Made by a program: the position numbers and the translations under genes. Source: Schistosoma haematobium (Eukaryota > Platyhelminthes > Trematoda > Strigeidida > Schistosomatidae). Taken from it: a stretch of DNA of 64,000 bases. The notes below the pieces were generated by a model. It saw only the letters and a program-made list of their open reading frames with translations. It did no database searches and was not told the DNA's origin. Below are positions 11,590 through 24,528 of the stretch, one piece after another. Location: NCBI RefSeq assembly GCF_000699445.3, contig NC_067196.1, positions 38,274,616-38,338,615 of the forward strand, written 5' to 3'. How positions within the stretch are numbered: the first letter of the stretch is position 1; every line of letters begins with the position of its first letter.

Positions 11590-14340
11590 TTTGGCTACCT
11601 GTGTTAATCCTGATAGATTGCCTTCCAGTGAATGTCCAGCTTCTCTTTGAAAATAGTTACTGATGAGCTGATGTCACTTGTTCGGGCATTGATTACTCGA
11701 TAGAAAAACGGGACCTCACTTTAAGTTTATTAGATCGCGGTCTGTGAACCTTTTCGCTATGACCTCGGAGATTATTAGTGTTGGAGGGAGCAAAAAGATA
11801 AGACATATTAACACCCAAATCATAATTAAAGATATGAAATGCCAGTATAAGGTCACCTCGCGTCCGACGATTTGACAGGGGGAAAAGGTTTGGACGTATT
11901 AAACGCTCATCATAAGGGAGTTTAGAAAGACCCTTCACTAATTTTGTTTCCATGCACTGAACACGCTCAAGTGAGTTAGTATCCTTTAACAGACATGAGC
12001 TAACTGCTTGAATACAGTACGCTGAGTGTGGTCTTACATAGGTGGGATAGAAAATTCGAAATATTTCCTCGTCAAAGCATTTGAATGCTCGGCGAAGTGA
12101 CCATAACGCACGAAAATTTTTGACAGATGTTGCGTTGCAATGCGTAGTTGTTCTCAAGTCACGACTTATTATTACACCTAAGTCTTTATGTTCTTGAACG
12201 CTTGAAAGTGGTTTACCATCAATTGTATAATGGTAAATATTACCATGTCCGATGTGCATGAACACTCTCTTCTTAGAATTAACTTCTAAGCCCCAAACTC
12301 TAGCCCATCCAACTAATTCATCTAAGCCAGCTTGGAGATCCAAATGGACAGCCTCACTTCTCATTGTTCTCCAGAGTTTTACATCATCCACAAACAATAA
12401 TGTCGACGACTTAAGCAACAGCAGTAATTCATTAATGTGGAGAAGGAAAAGTTAAGGGACTAAGATGGTGCTTTGAAGTACACCACTTTTGACCGGCTTC
12501 CATTCGGACAGCGTTCTATTGACCCTCACTCTGTCTGCATCCACATAAGAAGTTTCCTCTCCACTCCGAAGCTGGAGAGCTGTATAAGATATAAGTGTGA
12601 AACCTTGTCAAATGCTTTGCTATAATCTATGAATATCACATCGACAGACAGACTGTTATCTAGGGCTGCTGTCCGGTCCTCTCTCGCAATGAGTAAGTTA
12701 GCGAACAATGAACGCTTGTTACGAAACCCATATTGCTCGGGAGTTAAGAGAATGTGTGAAACTATGTGACCAAAAACCTAACCCGAATCATCTTTTCAAG
12801 TAAATTAACGACTATGCTAGTTAGACTGACAGGCCGGTAGTTAGATACGATTCGCCTCTGACCATCCTTAAATATAGGACCGACTACAGCGTCTTTCCAA
12901 TCTCTAGGGAGTTGGGCGAGTGAAAGGGACATGTTGAAGAGCGTCGCAAGCGGATTGAAATAATGTCCGCAAGAGATGACAGCAGTCATAAATGTAACCC
13001 GTCAGGGCCCGGTATCTTACAAGGTTTGAGGTTAGTTATAAATGGAAGAACAGTTTCCTCAGTTATACGTCCAGATCCAATTGCTGGTATCTCGGTGTGA
13101 TTGTGACTAGTATTTGAAGAAATACACGTAGTGTAGACTTCGCTAAAGTAGTTAGAGGAAGTCTCAGCTTTTGCCTGACTCGATCAAACTAGTAAATCTG
13201 AATTTTCGTGTAACAGTAATGGGGGAATACCATCACTACAATTTGTTCGCCGTTTAATATACGAAAACAATCGTTTCAAGCAAGTACGGCTACGATATGC
13301 CAACTGTCTTTCTTAAGTAGTACAGGATTTAGCTATGGTCTTTTTGCATATATTCCGGATTTTTCGATATTCGCACTTAAGTGATGCTTGTCCTGTTGAC
13401 AAGAATAAGTCCCAGAAATGTTTCCTTCGCTTCAACAACTTCCGGGTTTCCTTATTAATCCATCGTGTGCAATGTAATAGCTTACGTGATAACCATGGGA
13501 TAAACGGTGATGTTACGGACTCGATTGTGCCCTTAAACCTATCCCATTCGTCTTCGATCGATCCATCCACGTCGACCCACCAGACAGTCGACATAGTACA
13601 GTCCCTGATTGCCGGAGTATTGGCTCGCCAGATATTAGAACAGGGTGGAGCAGATACAAATTGTATACTAAGTGCTCGAAACTCGAAGTACAGTACAACG
13701 TGACCACTATTCACTAGTAGGGGAGGATGCTGAATGTCGATGACTTCCTCACAATGGTGTGTGAGGACGAGGTCCAGCAATGACGGGTCATGTTCCAAGT
13801 CAACGTGTGTCGGATTTGCGATATATTGTGCAAGTGCACACTGAATAATGGTTGATAGAAGCTGTAAGCTCTATCCAGTTGATATGCAGTGCGTTGAAGT
13901 CTCCTATAATGAGACAACATTCTGCCTTACTCCATGAACAGATGTGTCTAAAGATAAAGTCATCAGCCAGACAACACGGACTACGGTATATTCCTCCTAT
14001 AGTCAATAACCCGTATCTTTGCAACATGCTACCTCACATGTACCACTAACATGCTCCTCCGACATGACTGGTTGTATACGGAAGTGGTCTCTAACGTATA
14101 ATATTATGCCTCCTCCACTGCATCTATTATTTCTAATACAGATGTAACCTGCAATGATGGGAGAACAGTCTATATTTACAGCGAGCCAAGTTTCTGTGAC
14201 GAAAATTATATTGGGACTTAATTCATACACCATCAAACTTACCTCGGACGTTTTATTTCCAAGACTCCCACCTGATTCGATCCACAAGCAGCCAATGTGG
14301 TCGGGTACGAATATTTGAAACACGAGTTTTGTGAGCGTTA
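11590..14340 (-). mobile_element. CR1-like non-LTR retrotransposon, broken ORF2
   Basis: The minus strand runs from an endonuclease/phosphatase-type domain to reverse transcriptase. The endonuclease part includes SPNIIFVTETWL near 14200, then IGGIYRSPCC and CLIIGDFNALHINW near 13900. The reverse transcriptase has LPRDWKDAVVGPIFKDG and NYRPVSLTSI near 12850, SVDVIFIDYSKAFDKVSH near 12620, and the catalytic LLFVDDVKLW near 12395. The C-terminal region, with RGDLILAFHIFNYDL and NNLRGHSEKV, ends near 11690. The reading frame changes at least five times, so no full protein can be made. It is probably 5' truncated, since ORF1 was not seen. It lies directly upstream of the SRSF1-like gene on the same strand. 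Confidence 0.85.
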
Positions 14341-14666
14341 TTCAATATTGTCTCTATCCTTAAAATACCCGAGTACTAACTTCAAGAACTTAAGGCATAG
14401 ATTTCGCACAAATTCTCTTCCATTAAATACAAATACAAAAATTTTCGGCAGTACCAGTGCTTGAATGAGTTATTCGTAGATTTAACCACACACGATCAAT
14501 GTCTGTCGTTATGTGTTACGAAAATCAGTCCTTATTGAAGAAGATTACAAAGTACCAACAAAACAATAGCTGCGATTAAAAGACCACATTGTTTTGAGCA
14601 CAATGAAAATTCCTGTCCCGATAAGATACGAAACGGGGACATGTTGCAAAAAGTGTCCACTTTATT

Positions 14667-15150
14667 CTAAAGCATTAGATGTTGAGAAAGACTTCACCGA
14701 CCGATCTGGTTGGTAACTCCCTTGTAGCAAGCATGAGAAGTCATTACACCGATTGACACTGCAATAATCAAATATGGGTCCGACTGAGTCTAACCCAACT
14801 CCCGATCCACCAGCAACCTCACACTGCAACTCCCACCGAGCACCAAAGTAGTCCCGTACACCTTTAAGTTTCACACTCACTCCTGTCATAGTTCACTGCA
14901 ATGCTATTATGTCACAACCTCACCGTGCGTATTCCGAAATTGCTAATCACAACAACTACATTAGTTTTACCTCTCGGTGCGGACTCATTGGGTACGTGGT
15001 CCTAGCGTAGTCCGAGATACAATAATAAACTTTGAAATCTCACCACGGAACTAAGCACTAACTCTCGTCACTCGCATTCTATCCTCTCATTAATCCAGGG
15101 GGTCTGGTCGTTGGTCTTATGTCTAAATACGATCTTTTTGTTGAGCGAGA
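14667..15150. repeat. 484-bp repeat, copy 2 of a direct pair
   Basis: Same orientation and length as 8226-8709. Both junctions are sharp: sequence diverges immediately outside CTAAAGCA and TTGAGCGAGA. The pair encloses the SRSF1-like gene and the CR1-like element. Confidence 0.8.
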
Positions 15151-16120
15151 ACATATCCAATTGTCGAGACTTAATCGCCACCGAATTATCTTTTATCTTC
15201 TTTCTTTTTCGTTTCAATTTTTATGTTGTTTTTATACAATGGTTTGGCTGTTTATTCTTCTGTTCATTTCTTTTTTGTTTACTCTGTTGTGACTTTTTTA
15301 TTCTGTATCCCTGCATTATTATTGTTCTTGACAGTTGAAAAATGCATAATATGCCTTAAGCCTAACGGTTTTGTCATCTTCCACTTTACTCTATTTCATT
15401 CAATTTCTGGTTTCCATCGTCATTACATGAAAAAGTAGAAAGTGTTATATATAATTCAACTCAATTTTATTTTACTTTTGGAGGATGCTGGTGTGTGGCC
15501 TATGCTTTTCTGCTTGATGTTACAGGTGTAAGTCAGTAAGTTTCACACTTTTCATATGTCTTTCCATATACTACATTTCATTTGAAGATACGTACCTTGA
15601 TTTAATAGGGAATAGATTTGATTATGGTATTTGTAAACTTTTTCAAATATTTATTTCCTGACTTATGTTAATTATATGACATCGTAATACCTATCATAGA
15701 GTTAGTGGTTTATTTAGATGTATGATATAAACCACTTCCTAACTTTAAGAAATGACATTTGTAGATTCCAAAATTGAAAGAACTGTACGCTTTTCGATTT
15801 TAATGTGTTTTAATAATTATAAGCCTCTGAAATGGCTACCGAATAAATAATTAGGATGTTAAGTTTGAAGGTTTTCTTTACGGATCCTAAACTTTTCTCA
15901 GAAGGTACGCAATAGTGCTGAAGATACAAACAAACTAATTCTATAGTTTAATAAAAATAACCATTTACCATAATATACATGATTATTTAATAACTAAAAG
16001 GACTAAGCTCCAAAGTTTGCATTGAACACATGAACTGTGACTAGTAGTGGAGATTCAGACACTCATTTAATCTTAGTTAAGACTAATAAGGTGGATGTAT
16101 CTGAATCTCAGAGTCGATGA
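15151..16120. other. AT-rich DNA, nothing recognised
   Basis: Contains T-rich low-complexity sequence near 15180-15330. The open frames there are by-products of the poly-pyrimidine composition. Confidence 0.4.
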
Positions 16121-16127
16121 TCATTTT

Positions 16128-16190
16128 GAGATTCGAAACCAGCACCTTTTTCTAAAAACGACATCACGTTATCCACTTAGCTACTGAATC
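16128..16190 (-). repeat. tRNA-like SINE head
   Basis: The minus strand has an A-box-like TAGCTAAGTGGA (complement of 16172-16183) and a B-box-like GGTTTCGAATC (complement of 16130-16140), spaced as in a tRNA gene. The intervening arms do not fold as a normal cloverleaf, so this is more likely a tRNA-derived SINE than a working tRNA. Confidence 0.5.
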
Positions 16191-16199
16191 TGAAATACA

Positions 16200-17499
16200 A
16201 GTAAATGCTCGCTCTGGATTCTATTGTTAAGCACAGTCCGTCTATTTTATAAAAACCTATGAGAAATAGGTATATTGTGGCAGTGTAATTAGGGTGCACG
16301 TATGCCAACTAAGTCTTATAAAATCTCAGTCAGAATATTAACAACGGGATAATTCAAACAATTTCAAATTGAGCTGCTGAAGTTTTGTTGAAACTTCGGA
16401 AAAGCTCTTGGGGAATTTATGAAAGGTTAACCTTAGTTTATGATGATATTTTTTCCATGAAATTCAGTTTCAATGAGTACCTAAAAAACTGTAAAATGAT
16501 GCATCGAAATGATAGTCATCAATTATCTATGTTGAAGAGAGTATCAAGTTCTATGTGGTATTTTATGCTTCTCCATTGCCCTTCCGCCAATTGCTGATTT
16601 TCTGAACTAGGAAATTTTGTTCATACTCACGGTTTTCATAAGATGCTCGGAGCTGAGGAACGACAAATTAACTAGCGCGACTGACTTTTGAGAATGCATG
16701 AGGATATTTCACGTAAACATTCGGGGTAAGACTATTATACGGCCACAGATGGGGTGTAATTAAAGGGGAGATAAGAGTGAAGAACTACATGTTTCATATG
16801 ATAAAGTATCTGTCGGCCAGGTTTGGAAATTTCTTGGACAAAATAGTGGTTCATTTAATTTACTAATTCGTTTATTTTTTTTATCAAATGAATGAGTCAA
16901 AAATAAGAAATCAAGTAAAATCAATAAAAAACAGTTTATTGATGAAACCCGAATAAACTGCTTTCTTTTACATAAGAAGAAAATAAAAGTTGTCTATTTT
17001 GTTCACAACATACCGCTGACTTTGAATTATGCTGATGTTTGCGAATTATTTTACTTTATTCTTGAATCGTCCAAAAACCTGTCTTGTAGGTCGATATTGT
17101 TCAGCGATTGTTCATCTAAAACCAAATTCAAGTTTCGTATAATTGTTTTATTGATTTGATGTACTATATTAGAATCAGGATTAATTAATGACTGCACTGG
17201 GTGCCATATATTTTGTTTATTATTTAATGAACCTTTGTTGAAAGAAAAGAATTAATTAATAATCATATTAATATAAATACAAAATGCAGAAAAAAGTGAA
17301 CAAAAAAAAACTGATTGAGGCGAATTACATTTTCATGAATAATAAATTTCGATTGATATAAATAAGACGATACTTGAAGTGTAGTTTACAAATTATGCTG
17401 TCGACCGGTCAAAAAATGATTTTTTAAAAAGTGAAAGTAAGAGTTGATAGAGCTTAGAATTAAACTTGCATTTCGATTTCATAACTTTCATAAATAAAT
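16200..17499. other. AT-rich DNA, nothing recognised
   Basis: No exon, repeat or RNA gene that I can support. Confidence 0.35.
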
Positions 17500-17655
17500 T
17501 ATCAAAAGGGGTTTTGTACATATTGTAGTGATTTCAATAGTTGAGATCATGAGTCAATTGAAGCTAGATCACCATAGAAAACCTCGAGGCACTGGACGGC
17601 GTTTCGTTCTATTGTGAGACTCCTCAGCAGTGCCGGGCTTAAAGTCACAATAGTT
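17500..17655 (-). mobile_element. Hammerhead-bearing SINE fragment
   Basis: Read on the minus strand, it has the hammerhead motif, then a conserved body (the complement of ATCATGAGTCAATTGAAGC), then the family end near TATCAAAAGGGG. The tRNA-like head is missing, so this is a partial copy. The family recurs at 46294-46584, 56700-56860 and 63765-64000. Confidence 0.8.
17589..17633 (-). ncRNA. Hammerhead ribozyme motif, stem II damaged
   Basis: On the minus strand: GCACTG, the core CTGAGGA, a stem II region GTCTC...AGAAC, GAAAC, a short stem III ACGCCGT, the cleavage triplet GTC, then CAGTGC. Stem I (GCACTG/CAGTGC) pairs perfectly and the core is kept. Two changes in stem II leave only its outer base pairs, so activity is doubtful. 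Schistosome Sm-alpha SINEs are known to carry active hammerheads. Confidence 0.7.
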
Positions 17656-18700
17656 ACTGCGTAAACAGATATTAAATTTTATTGACACTTTACATACCTA
17701 TAATTTTATTATGCTCATGAATTCCTTTGATAAGATCATCTTCATCATTAGTCCTAAGAAAAGTTGAATGAATAAATAGACAAATTTAAGTGAAAAGATT
17801 ATTAAAATTTTTAAAAGTTTTACTTTACTGATGCTGACATTCATTATTTTGATAAAATTGTACTATATATTACCTAGAAGAGAGTGGTGATAAGTTACAA
17901 CTAAAAAGCTTTGGGAAAAATCTAGTCATCTAGGACATTAAATGTATTTTAAGAATGACTCCAATAGAACCAGTTATCTTCTGTATTACTTTATATCTAT
18001 AACAAATTTTACATGCATTTATTCGTAAAAAGATCCGATCGAAATATCTGATCTGTTTGATCACAAAGTTTTTTTTAATCGGTGGTTAACATGAATGATT
18101 ATCAGAACCTAAGTTACTGATAACTGATTGACCATCATTAATGACTACTATGGATCATTCAGCTGATATAAGAAAAACAGTGCTCAAAGTAACTGACTAC
18201 TAACGTAAGTAGTCAGATTATGTAAAAAGTGCTAATGAATAAACTAAATCAAACCATTCTACGAAACTATTTATTGTTGTGTTTTGTCTTCATTGTTTTT
18301 ATTAATTTCTATTCAATTCAGCTTGAAAAAAAATATTAAAGGATATGTACTTTGCTATTAAATACAGTTATTATTAGAAATAGAAGTAAAACATGGTTAG
18401 CCTTAAAAATGAAATGGCTTAACTTAATTTATGAGATATTTTGAATAATTATTTGTACGGTTTGTTCTATTTTTAAATCATATGAATAAGTTCAAGCTGA
18501 ACCACTGTATATGAATAAGATTATAGATTATGTAAGATCTTTATGCCAAATGAAACTTGATTTCATAACCAGAAATATATATGTCATTTTACATCATTGA
18601 ATATTTAAGCAATACACCACAATATGCCCTTTTAATTAATATATATTCCTAAATAATCAATTCATTTTATGTCTAACACAAAGTTATGTTTTTCAACGTT
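17656..18700. other. AT-rich DNA, nothing recognised
   Basis: No gene or repeat that I can support. Confidence 0.35.
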
Positions 18701-18719
18701 AATTAAAATTGTAGCCTCC

Positions 18720-19510
18720 AGTACTATGTCAAGGCCATATGAGTTGTTCTAGGTTTTTGGAAAGACCGATCGATCTACTATTCCGAAGTCCACACACAGC
18801 AGATCAGTAAATAACGCATTGAAGCTTAAGATGATAAATACTTGGTTCTGGTATCAGCCTAAATATCAACAGTAGGATGCAGTTATATTCAGCTATCGAG
18901 TCCCAAGTAAAACAACACTTTTTACATGAATTTAAGAACAAGGGAAAGAAAGACTCTGAACAGTGCGATCACCAAACATCTCCTTGATACAGGACATCAG
19001 GTAGATACCTTACAATCCTTTAGGGTGATTAGTAAGCAGCCAAACTCCAGTCTTCTGAAGTTTGCTGAAGCCATTGCCATCAGGCGACAAAAACCTGACC
19101 TATGCATTCAAAAGGAGACGGTGGTTAATCTTTCCTTACCGTGGTGACAAATATTCCTTCACTGAACCTTAAAAAAATTTTTTTTTCTTTTTTTTTCCCT
19201 CTTTTTTCTGTTGCATTTATTACATCATTGGTTCTAATTTATTTTTTCAACTATCTTTCAAATTAATAATTTTTCAACTGAACTCTAATCACTATATTCC
19301 TATCAATGTTTATTCATTATGTAATCAATTGTTTCTAACCCATTTTGAACTGTTGTCACAATTAATGTTGTAGAATATTCTTTCACATTAGGTATATATT
19401 TACAATATTCTGTAAGCAATTTATGCAATTATGATTTTTAAATATCACAGGTTGTAAGCAGCTGACGAGAACCTACGAAATAAAATGAATTCATGCTATT
19501 CTGCTAGAAT
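18720..19510 (+). mobile_element. Penelope-like element, 3' end
   Basis: The open frame at 18926-19147 encodes LNSAITKHLLDTGHQVD and LLKFAEAIAIRRQKPDLC, ending in NLSLPW and a stop. This is the C-terminal part of the GIY-YIG endonuclease region found in schistosome Penelope-like retroelements. The reverse transcriptase is missing, so the copy is 5' truncated. About 310 bp after the stop lies a hammerhead-type motif, the position expected for a Penelope pseudo-LTR. Confidence 0.75.
19457..19505 (+). ncRNA. Candidate hammerhead ribozyme of a Penelope-like element
   Basis: The order is AGCAG, core CTGACGA, a very short stem II (GAACCTAC), GAAA, a stem III built from ATA...TAT and ATG...CAT around an AATT loop, then ATT and CTGCT. 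Stem I (AGCAG/CTGCT) pairs in all five positions. Stem II is weak, with a single clear pair. The position just after a Penelope-like C-terminus supports the call. Confidence 0.55.
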
Positions 19511-19726
19511 CTTTGTTCTTGCTCTTTTCAAAATGATAAAGGGAACTATGTGTATGAAATGAATTTAAGTGAAAGACAGGATTCAAATCTAAGTAATTTG
19601 TCAGTAATCTATATTTTCTAAAAGCTAATATACTACATCGTAACGAAATGATATAATTTAATTAGGTTGAAATGATTACTGAGGTTACCACCATTTAAAT
19701 AAAATCAACATTTCTATAATAAATAC

Positions 19727-22700
19727 TCAAAAAAATTGTAATACCCACTGTGAACATTGTCCATTGTGAATTTGGTCGGTATTTTCTTTTTGTTTAATCA
19801 AATTACACAATGATTCATCAAAAAAGGGTATACTTGAGTAATTTCCATTCGATTCATGAATAATTGGATACATTATCTGTTATAAATAAATAAAATTAAA
19901 AGTAGGTAATTAAATGAAGACTTAAAATATGAAATTAAGAAAATTAAATATTAAATTTACTTTATCAATTTGATTAATAGGCTCTTCTGAGTCTAATTTA
20001 GAATGCGAGAAAACATGTGGATTATTATTGCTCAATTGCATTTGTGTTGTAGCCAATTTATGTAATTCATCAAATGAATTCCTATTTAATGTGAAATTCT
20101 CCATAACTTCTTCCTGTTTTTTCTCTTGTCCTTTTTTTCAATTCCATTGTAAATTGATGACACAAATGTGAAAGACGATGAAGCAAACAAAAAGTAAGAG
20201 AATACATACAGACGTTAATATTTTCGTAAAAAACAATTATTGTACAGAATAACTACACAAAAATTATGTTTTAGCCCTCAATGTTAAACCATGTTTATAA
20301 ATTAAGGAATGATATTTAGCTCTTGAGATTAATTTTTTTGACTTATTCACAAACAACCAAGCTGACTCTTTATTCTCTTTTATAGATGGGAACATGAAAG
20401 ATTCCATAATGTCTGTTTCCTAGGCGTATTCATACCCCAATAGTAGAGATCCTTCTTAAAAAACAAAACCATATGTACTCCGATTTCTGAACTTTATTTT
20501 TCTAATATCCTATTATATTTTGCGGCAAAACATGTTTCAAGAGGATGTAATTGTAATCCAAAATACAAATTTTTAAAGACCAAGTAGTTTAAACTGTCAA
20601 CATTCGTAAAAATCTCAGTGACTTTAAAACATTATTGAACATTAATTTGAATATGCTGAATCAGTTTTCTAGTATTCGGCCGATAATTTATGTTTCTGTT
20701 GACTAGAATTAAGAGAAAAATTAAAGTTGAATGTTAAGCGCATAATATAACTTCATTAAGACGTTCTGTGGTCTCAAAAGAGAAGAATCGCACGTAGGAA
20801 ATAAGATTTCATGTTGTTTATATAAATACCTAAAGCTCACAATGTAGACTAGCCGTCTTTCTTCAGATTCTCCGATAGAAGTATGAGCTATAACTTTAGA
20901 GTGTACATTTTTTCAGGTAAACAGTTTGCATAAATTTTCAAATGAGACCTTTGACATCAATTGTTACATCCAGTGATACTTGAAACCGCCAAGTTGTACG
21001 GTAGTAACTAATTCGCAAGTGTATTTTCCAGGTCTATGTTTGTCAAATTGTTCAACGTTAAGAATCTTTTAACACATTAACTTTCCAATTATTTGTGTTA
21101 CTTTTAGACCAATATTTTACACGTTATTCCCGGTGAAAAGTTGATAAAAACATGAAACTCACCAATACTTGAATTTGGCAAGAAAGCCCCTTCAGATACG
21201 CTGTCTTGTCTTATTGATTGCTGAAGCTTAGAATTCCGATGCAAACGAAGCAATAATTTTTCTGCGTAAGTTATACTTGGCGTGAAATATATTTCTACTG
21301 GAGCAGATGTTTTACATAGTGTTGGGGTTATATGACTGACTGCGGCCGAAGATTGTTTTGTTGTTAGTGGCGTTTTATTAGGGGGATCATATTGATAGGG
21401 ATCATTTATTGCTTCCGTTTGTAAAGCTGAATTTGATTTGGTCGCAATACTAAAGAAACTTTGACATCCCTATGAAAATTTAATAAAAGGTTGATTTAGA
21501 TAAAGTAATACTTCTATAATCTGCCTAAAGACTATCTGTATATATGTTTTAAAGGTAGTTCTAAAAGTTAATTGGGTTTCATTGGAAAACTATTGTAAAC
21601 TAGTAGTACTCAATGGTTATTTCTTTAGTAGTTTGTGACTTATCAGTGCCGCGCAGTATGAAAGCCTCAAGTATTGGGATTGGGGTTTATAGCTAGCGTC
21701 ATTTCACGAGGAAAGCTATATTAAACCCTTAAGAATATATGCGGACCTCAAAGTTGTACATTAGGAACTGGTATTTGCTTGAAATTTATTAAAAACAGCA
21801 GTAAATTACCTATTTTGTTGTCTTTTAGAACTCCCAACAAATATCTTTTTAACGATTTTTATGATCATGACTGCGCTATGACTGTAAGATAATCAAGCAT
21901 AATGGTGTGTGAGGTTTTCTCTTCAAATAAATTAGTATCGTGTTTAATTGGAAATAAATAGAATTCTCATTTGAATTTCCCATAATCGGTAGATTTCACG
22001 CATATGAACTGGTTTGAATCTATGCAACAAAAGTTCAAAATTTACATTCAAACTTCATGTAGTAATTATTTGTGTGAATGGTTTAGTTCTTATGATCAAA
22101 ACAACCTGCAGATTTGGAAATTAAAACCCGAAAGATATTTTATGCTGTTCTTTATTCCCGTTTCACTGTTTCTGTTTCGTTGAGCATATTTAATTCTCTA
22201 CACATTACAAATGTTAACTAAAGACTTTTGTTTAACAGATTAGAATTTTGTATCATGTATTTATGTATTAAAGTAAATAAATCTGCCCCTATAACAGAGG
22301 CTGACCGTACTCAAATAACTAGTGAAAAAAAGCACCGGAAAGCTGTTTTTTAATTGTATCATGATTTTTAAAAGATTCCTAGCAAAGGTCATCCATTGGT
22401 GATATAAAACTACAAATTTAAGAATCTATATCATCCTTCACGCTAACGAAGCTGCTTACGATGTCACTACATTTGGTTTACTTTTGTGTGTTTTGCTTCA
22501 TATGTGCAAGTTTTATTTAACCTTTTTAATGCACGACAAGTAGATGCTCGTATCTTGTACTGAGGGTCAATTTAAAACATATTAAAATTGAAATCATACA
22601 AAGAGGTTAGCTTGATGTAAAAATATTCGCATCGAAACCAAAACTCAAACAAGTGTCAAACAAGTGATAGCATCTTTATATGACAGTAGCTTGAAACTTG

Positions 22701-23845
22701 CCTATGTTGTAAGTGATCTTTCGTAGATTTGAGGGATGTAACATTAAAGACTAGCAATTCTAAGACACTCTGTTAAATGCTTTATGAGTCTTGACCTGAA
22801 TATTTTTTAAGTGACTGTTATTCAAATATTTGTCGAACTTTTTAAAACTTATTAAATACAGAAAATAAGAAAAGTCAAACTTTATTTCATTTAGTAGTAC
22901 TCAAGGTTTGGCCTCAATATAACCAAGTTTTAATGATCCCATATTCAAACTATAAATAGCGTTTTTAGCGATTATGCTTCAGATTAAAACTGGAAATATT
23001 AGTAACCATTAGAAAATCATAAATATAGATGGGAATTTACTAAAGCAGTACTTACTTTACTAATTAACTCTTTGAATCCTTGTGTTTTGTTAATACCATC
23101 AGGTTCTTTACAAGAACGTAATTCAGACCTCAAGCTACAAGTCTAAACCATGATTATAATTGACCGTAATACCGAAACAGGCAACGAATGGTGACGTCTA
23201 AGTGCTCCTTTCAAATGAAACATTGCAAAACATTTAGCGCAGTAGTGTTCACTGCATTCCTGGCACAACTTCAAAAGAACGGGTCAGAAAAATAACACGT
23301 ACGACAACAGCGTTTTTGTCTTCACATTGTCCACACATAGACTGATGAGCATTGACAGGGTTTACGGGAGTAAGTTCCATGCCTTCATTTATTTTTCGGA
23401 TTAAACTACCATATGTATCTGAGGTTTTGACTTATTAAGTCATAAATCAGTAAATCAAGCTACTTTCAGAAGTTGGACTGTGCTTTAAAGGTTTGAATTT
23501 AAGTCCACTGATCTAAAACCAAGTATACACAACGGGTTGAATAAATTTCATACGTCAACTAGTGCATCTCTTTTCTGTTTTTCGGTTGAAGAGGCTGGAC
23601 AACTACCTTTCCAAATCGGTACAGAAGAACTAATCATTGCATGTAAACTACTTCATCACATTACTTGAGTTTGTTTGTCTTGGTTAATCCTGAATAGAGA
23701 GTCGATTTAAGAAGCTTCAGTCTCTCTTCAATCTCCTTTGTTTCCATAGCTAACAGTTCATTCTCTTTTTTCTGTTTCAAAACAGCTCTTTAAATAATCA
23801 GCTTTGTTGTTTTACAGCTTACAGTTTCTTGTCATTCTTTTTCAT
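19727..23845 (-). CDS. ZBBX: Zinc finger B-box domain protein, ZBBX-like
   Basis: Eight exons join in frame: 23845-23823, 23787-23665, 23405-23303, 23268-23173, 23142-23056, 21469-21163, about 20130-19961, and 19876-19727 with TGA. Three introns are 35, 34 and 30 bp; the others are 0.08-1.6 kb. The N-terminus (MKKNDKKL, then KQKKENELL, KEIEERLKLLK) is a charged coiled coil. The B-box follows: CGQCEDKNAVVLCQEC, then HYCAKCFAMFHLKGALRRHH, with the Cys/His zinc ligands present. This matches vertebrate ZBBX, which pairs an N-terminal coiled coil with one B-box. The long C-terminal part is serine/asparagine-rich and not recognised. ZBBX is linked to ciliated cells in vertebrates, so a ciliary or flagellar role is inference. 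The start is the first usable ATG; further 5' exons are possible. The acceptor of exon 7 is uncertain, with three nearby AG choices and a poor pyrimidine tract. Confidence 0.8.
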
Positions 23846-24528
23846 AGGAATTTAATTAAGAATAGTTTGTTGATAAAACGGAATAAATGGATATACACGA
23901 CCGTAAATTACATCCGAGAAATGAGTCTTACATGTGGTCACACAAAGTGAGGTCAAGAATCATAAAATGAATCTATAAATGTTAAAAATCGAAAGACTAT
24001 ATATGGCGGTGGTCGAGAAATTGAACTATCTCTGTTACATCCCTTATGCCAACACATATATTGATGAATTTAAACACATTTACGTAAAAAAGGGACAGTC
24101 AATAGAGAAATACTACTCGAGAATTTAATTTTTAGTTGCCAATTGTTTCCTAATGTCTGTTAGTTTACGTAACTTGTTTCCAGAATAATCTAGCATATAT
24201 TCTTAGACTTGGCTCGTAATATGATATAGTATAGTTATGATAAAAGAACATGAGAGTCTTTGCTATATTGTGACCTCTGATGGACCTTCCTACTTTCAAC
24301 ATACTCCGCGACAGATATTTTAATATGTTAGTTTGATTCTCTCTGTCATTGCTGACCTTGCCTTGACTGCCTCATGAACAAAAATACTTTTAAATTTGAC
24401 ATATGACCCGTCTCAAGTTTTTGAATCATTTATCTACGTGAAATTTTATAATTCATATTTCACAAGGTTTCAGAGTGTGCATTGTGTAGCCAAGATGAGG
24501 AATTTTTCGAGTATGGAATATTTTTTGT
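23846..24528. other. Upstream flank of the ZBBX-like gene
   Basis: No further exon recognised. It ends at the target duplication of the Mutator-like element. Confidence 0.35.

Noticed and set aside
11655..11680. CTGATGAGCTGATGTCAC, a hammerhead-core-like word
   Set aside because: No GAAA and no stem II at the right distance; the sequence is the normal C-terminal coding region of the CR1-like element.
15111..15438. Two overlapping hydrophobic open frames
   Set aside because: They follow a T-rich tract; hydrophobicity is a by-product of composition and no splice or start context supports them.
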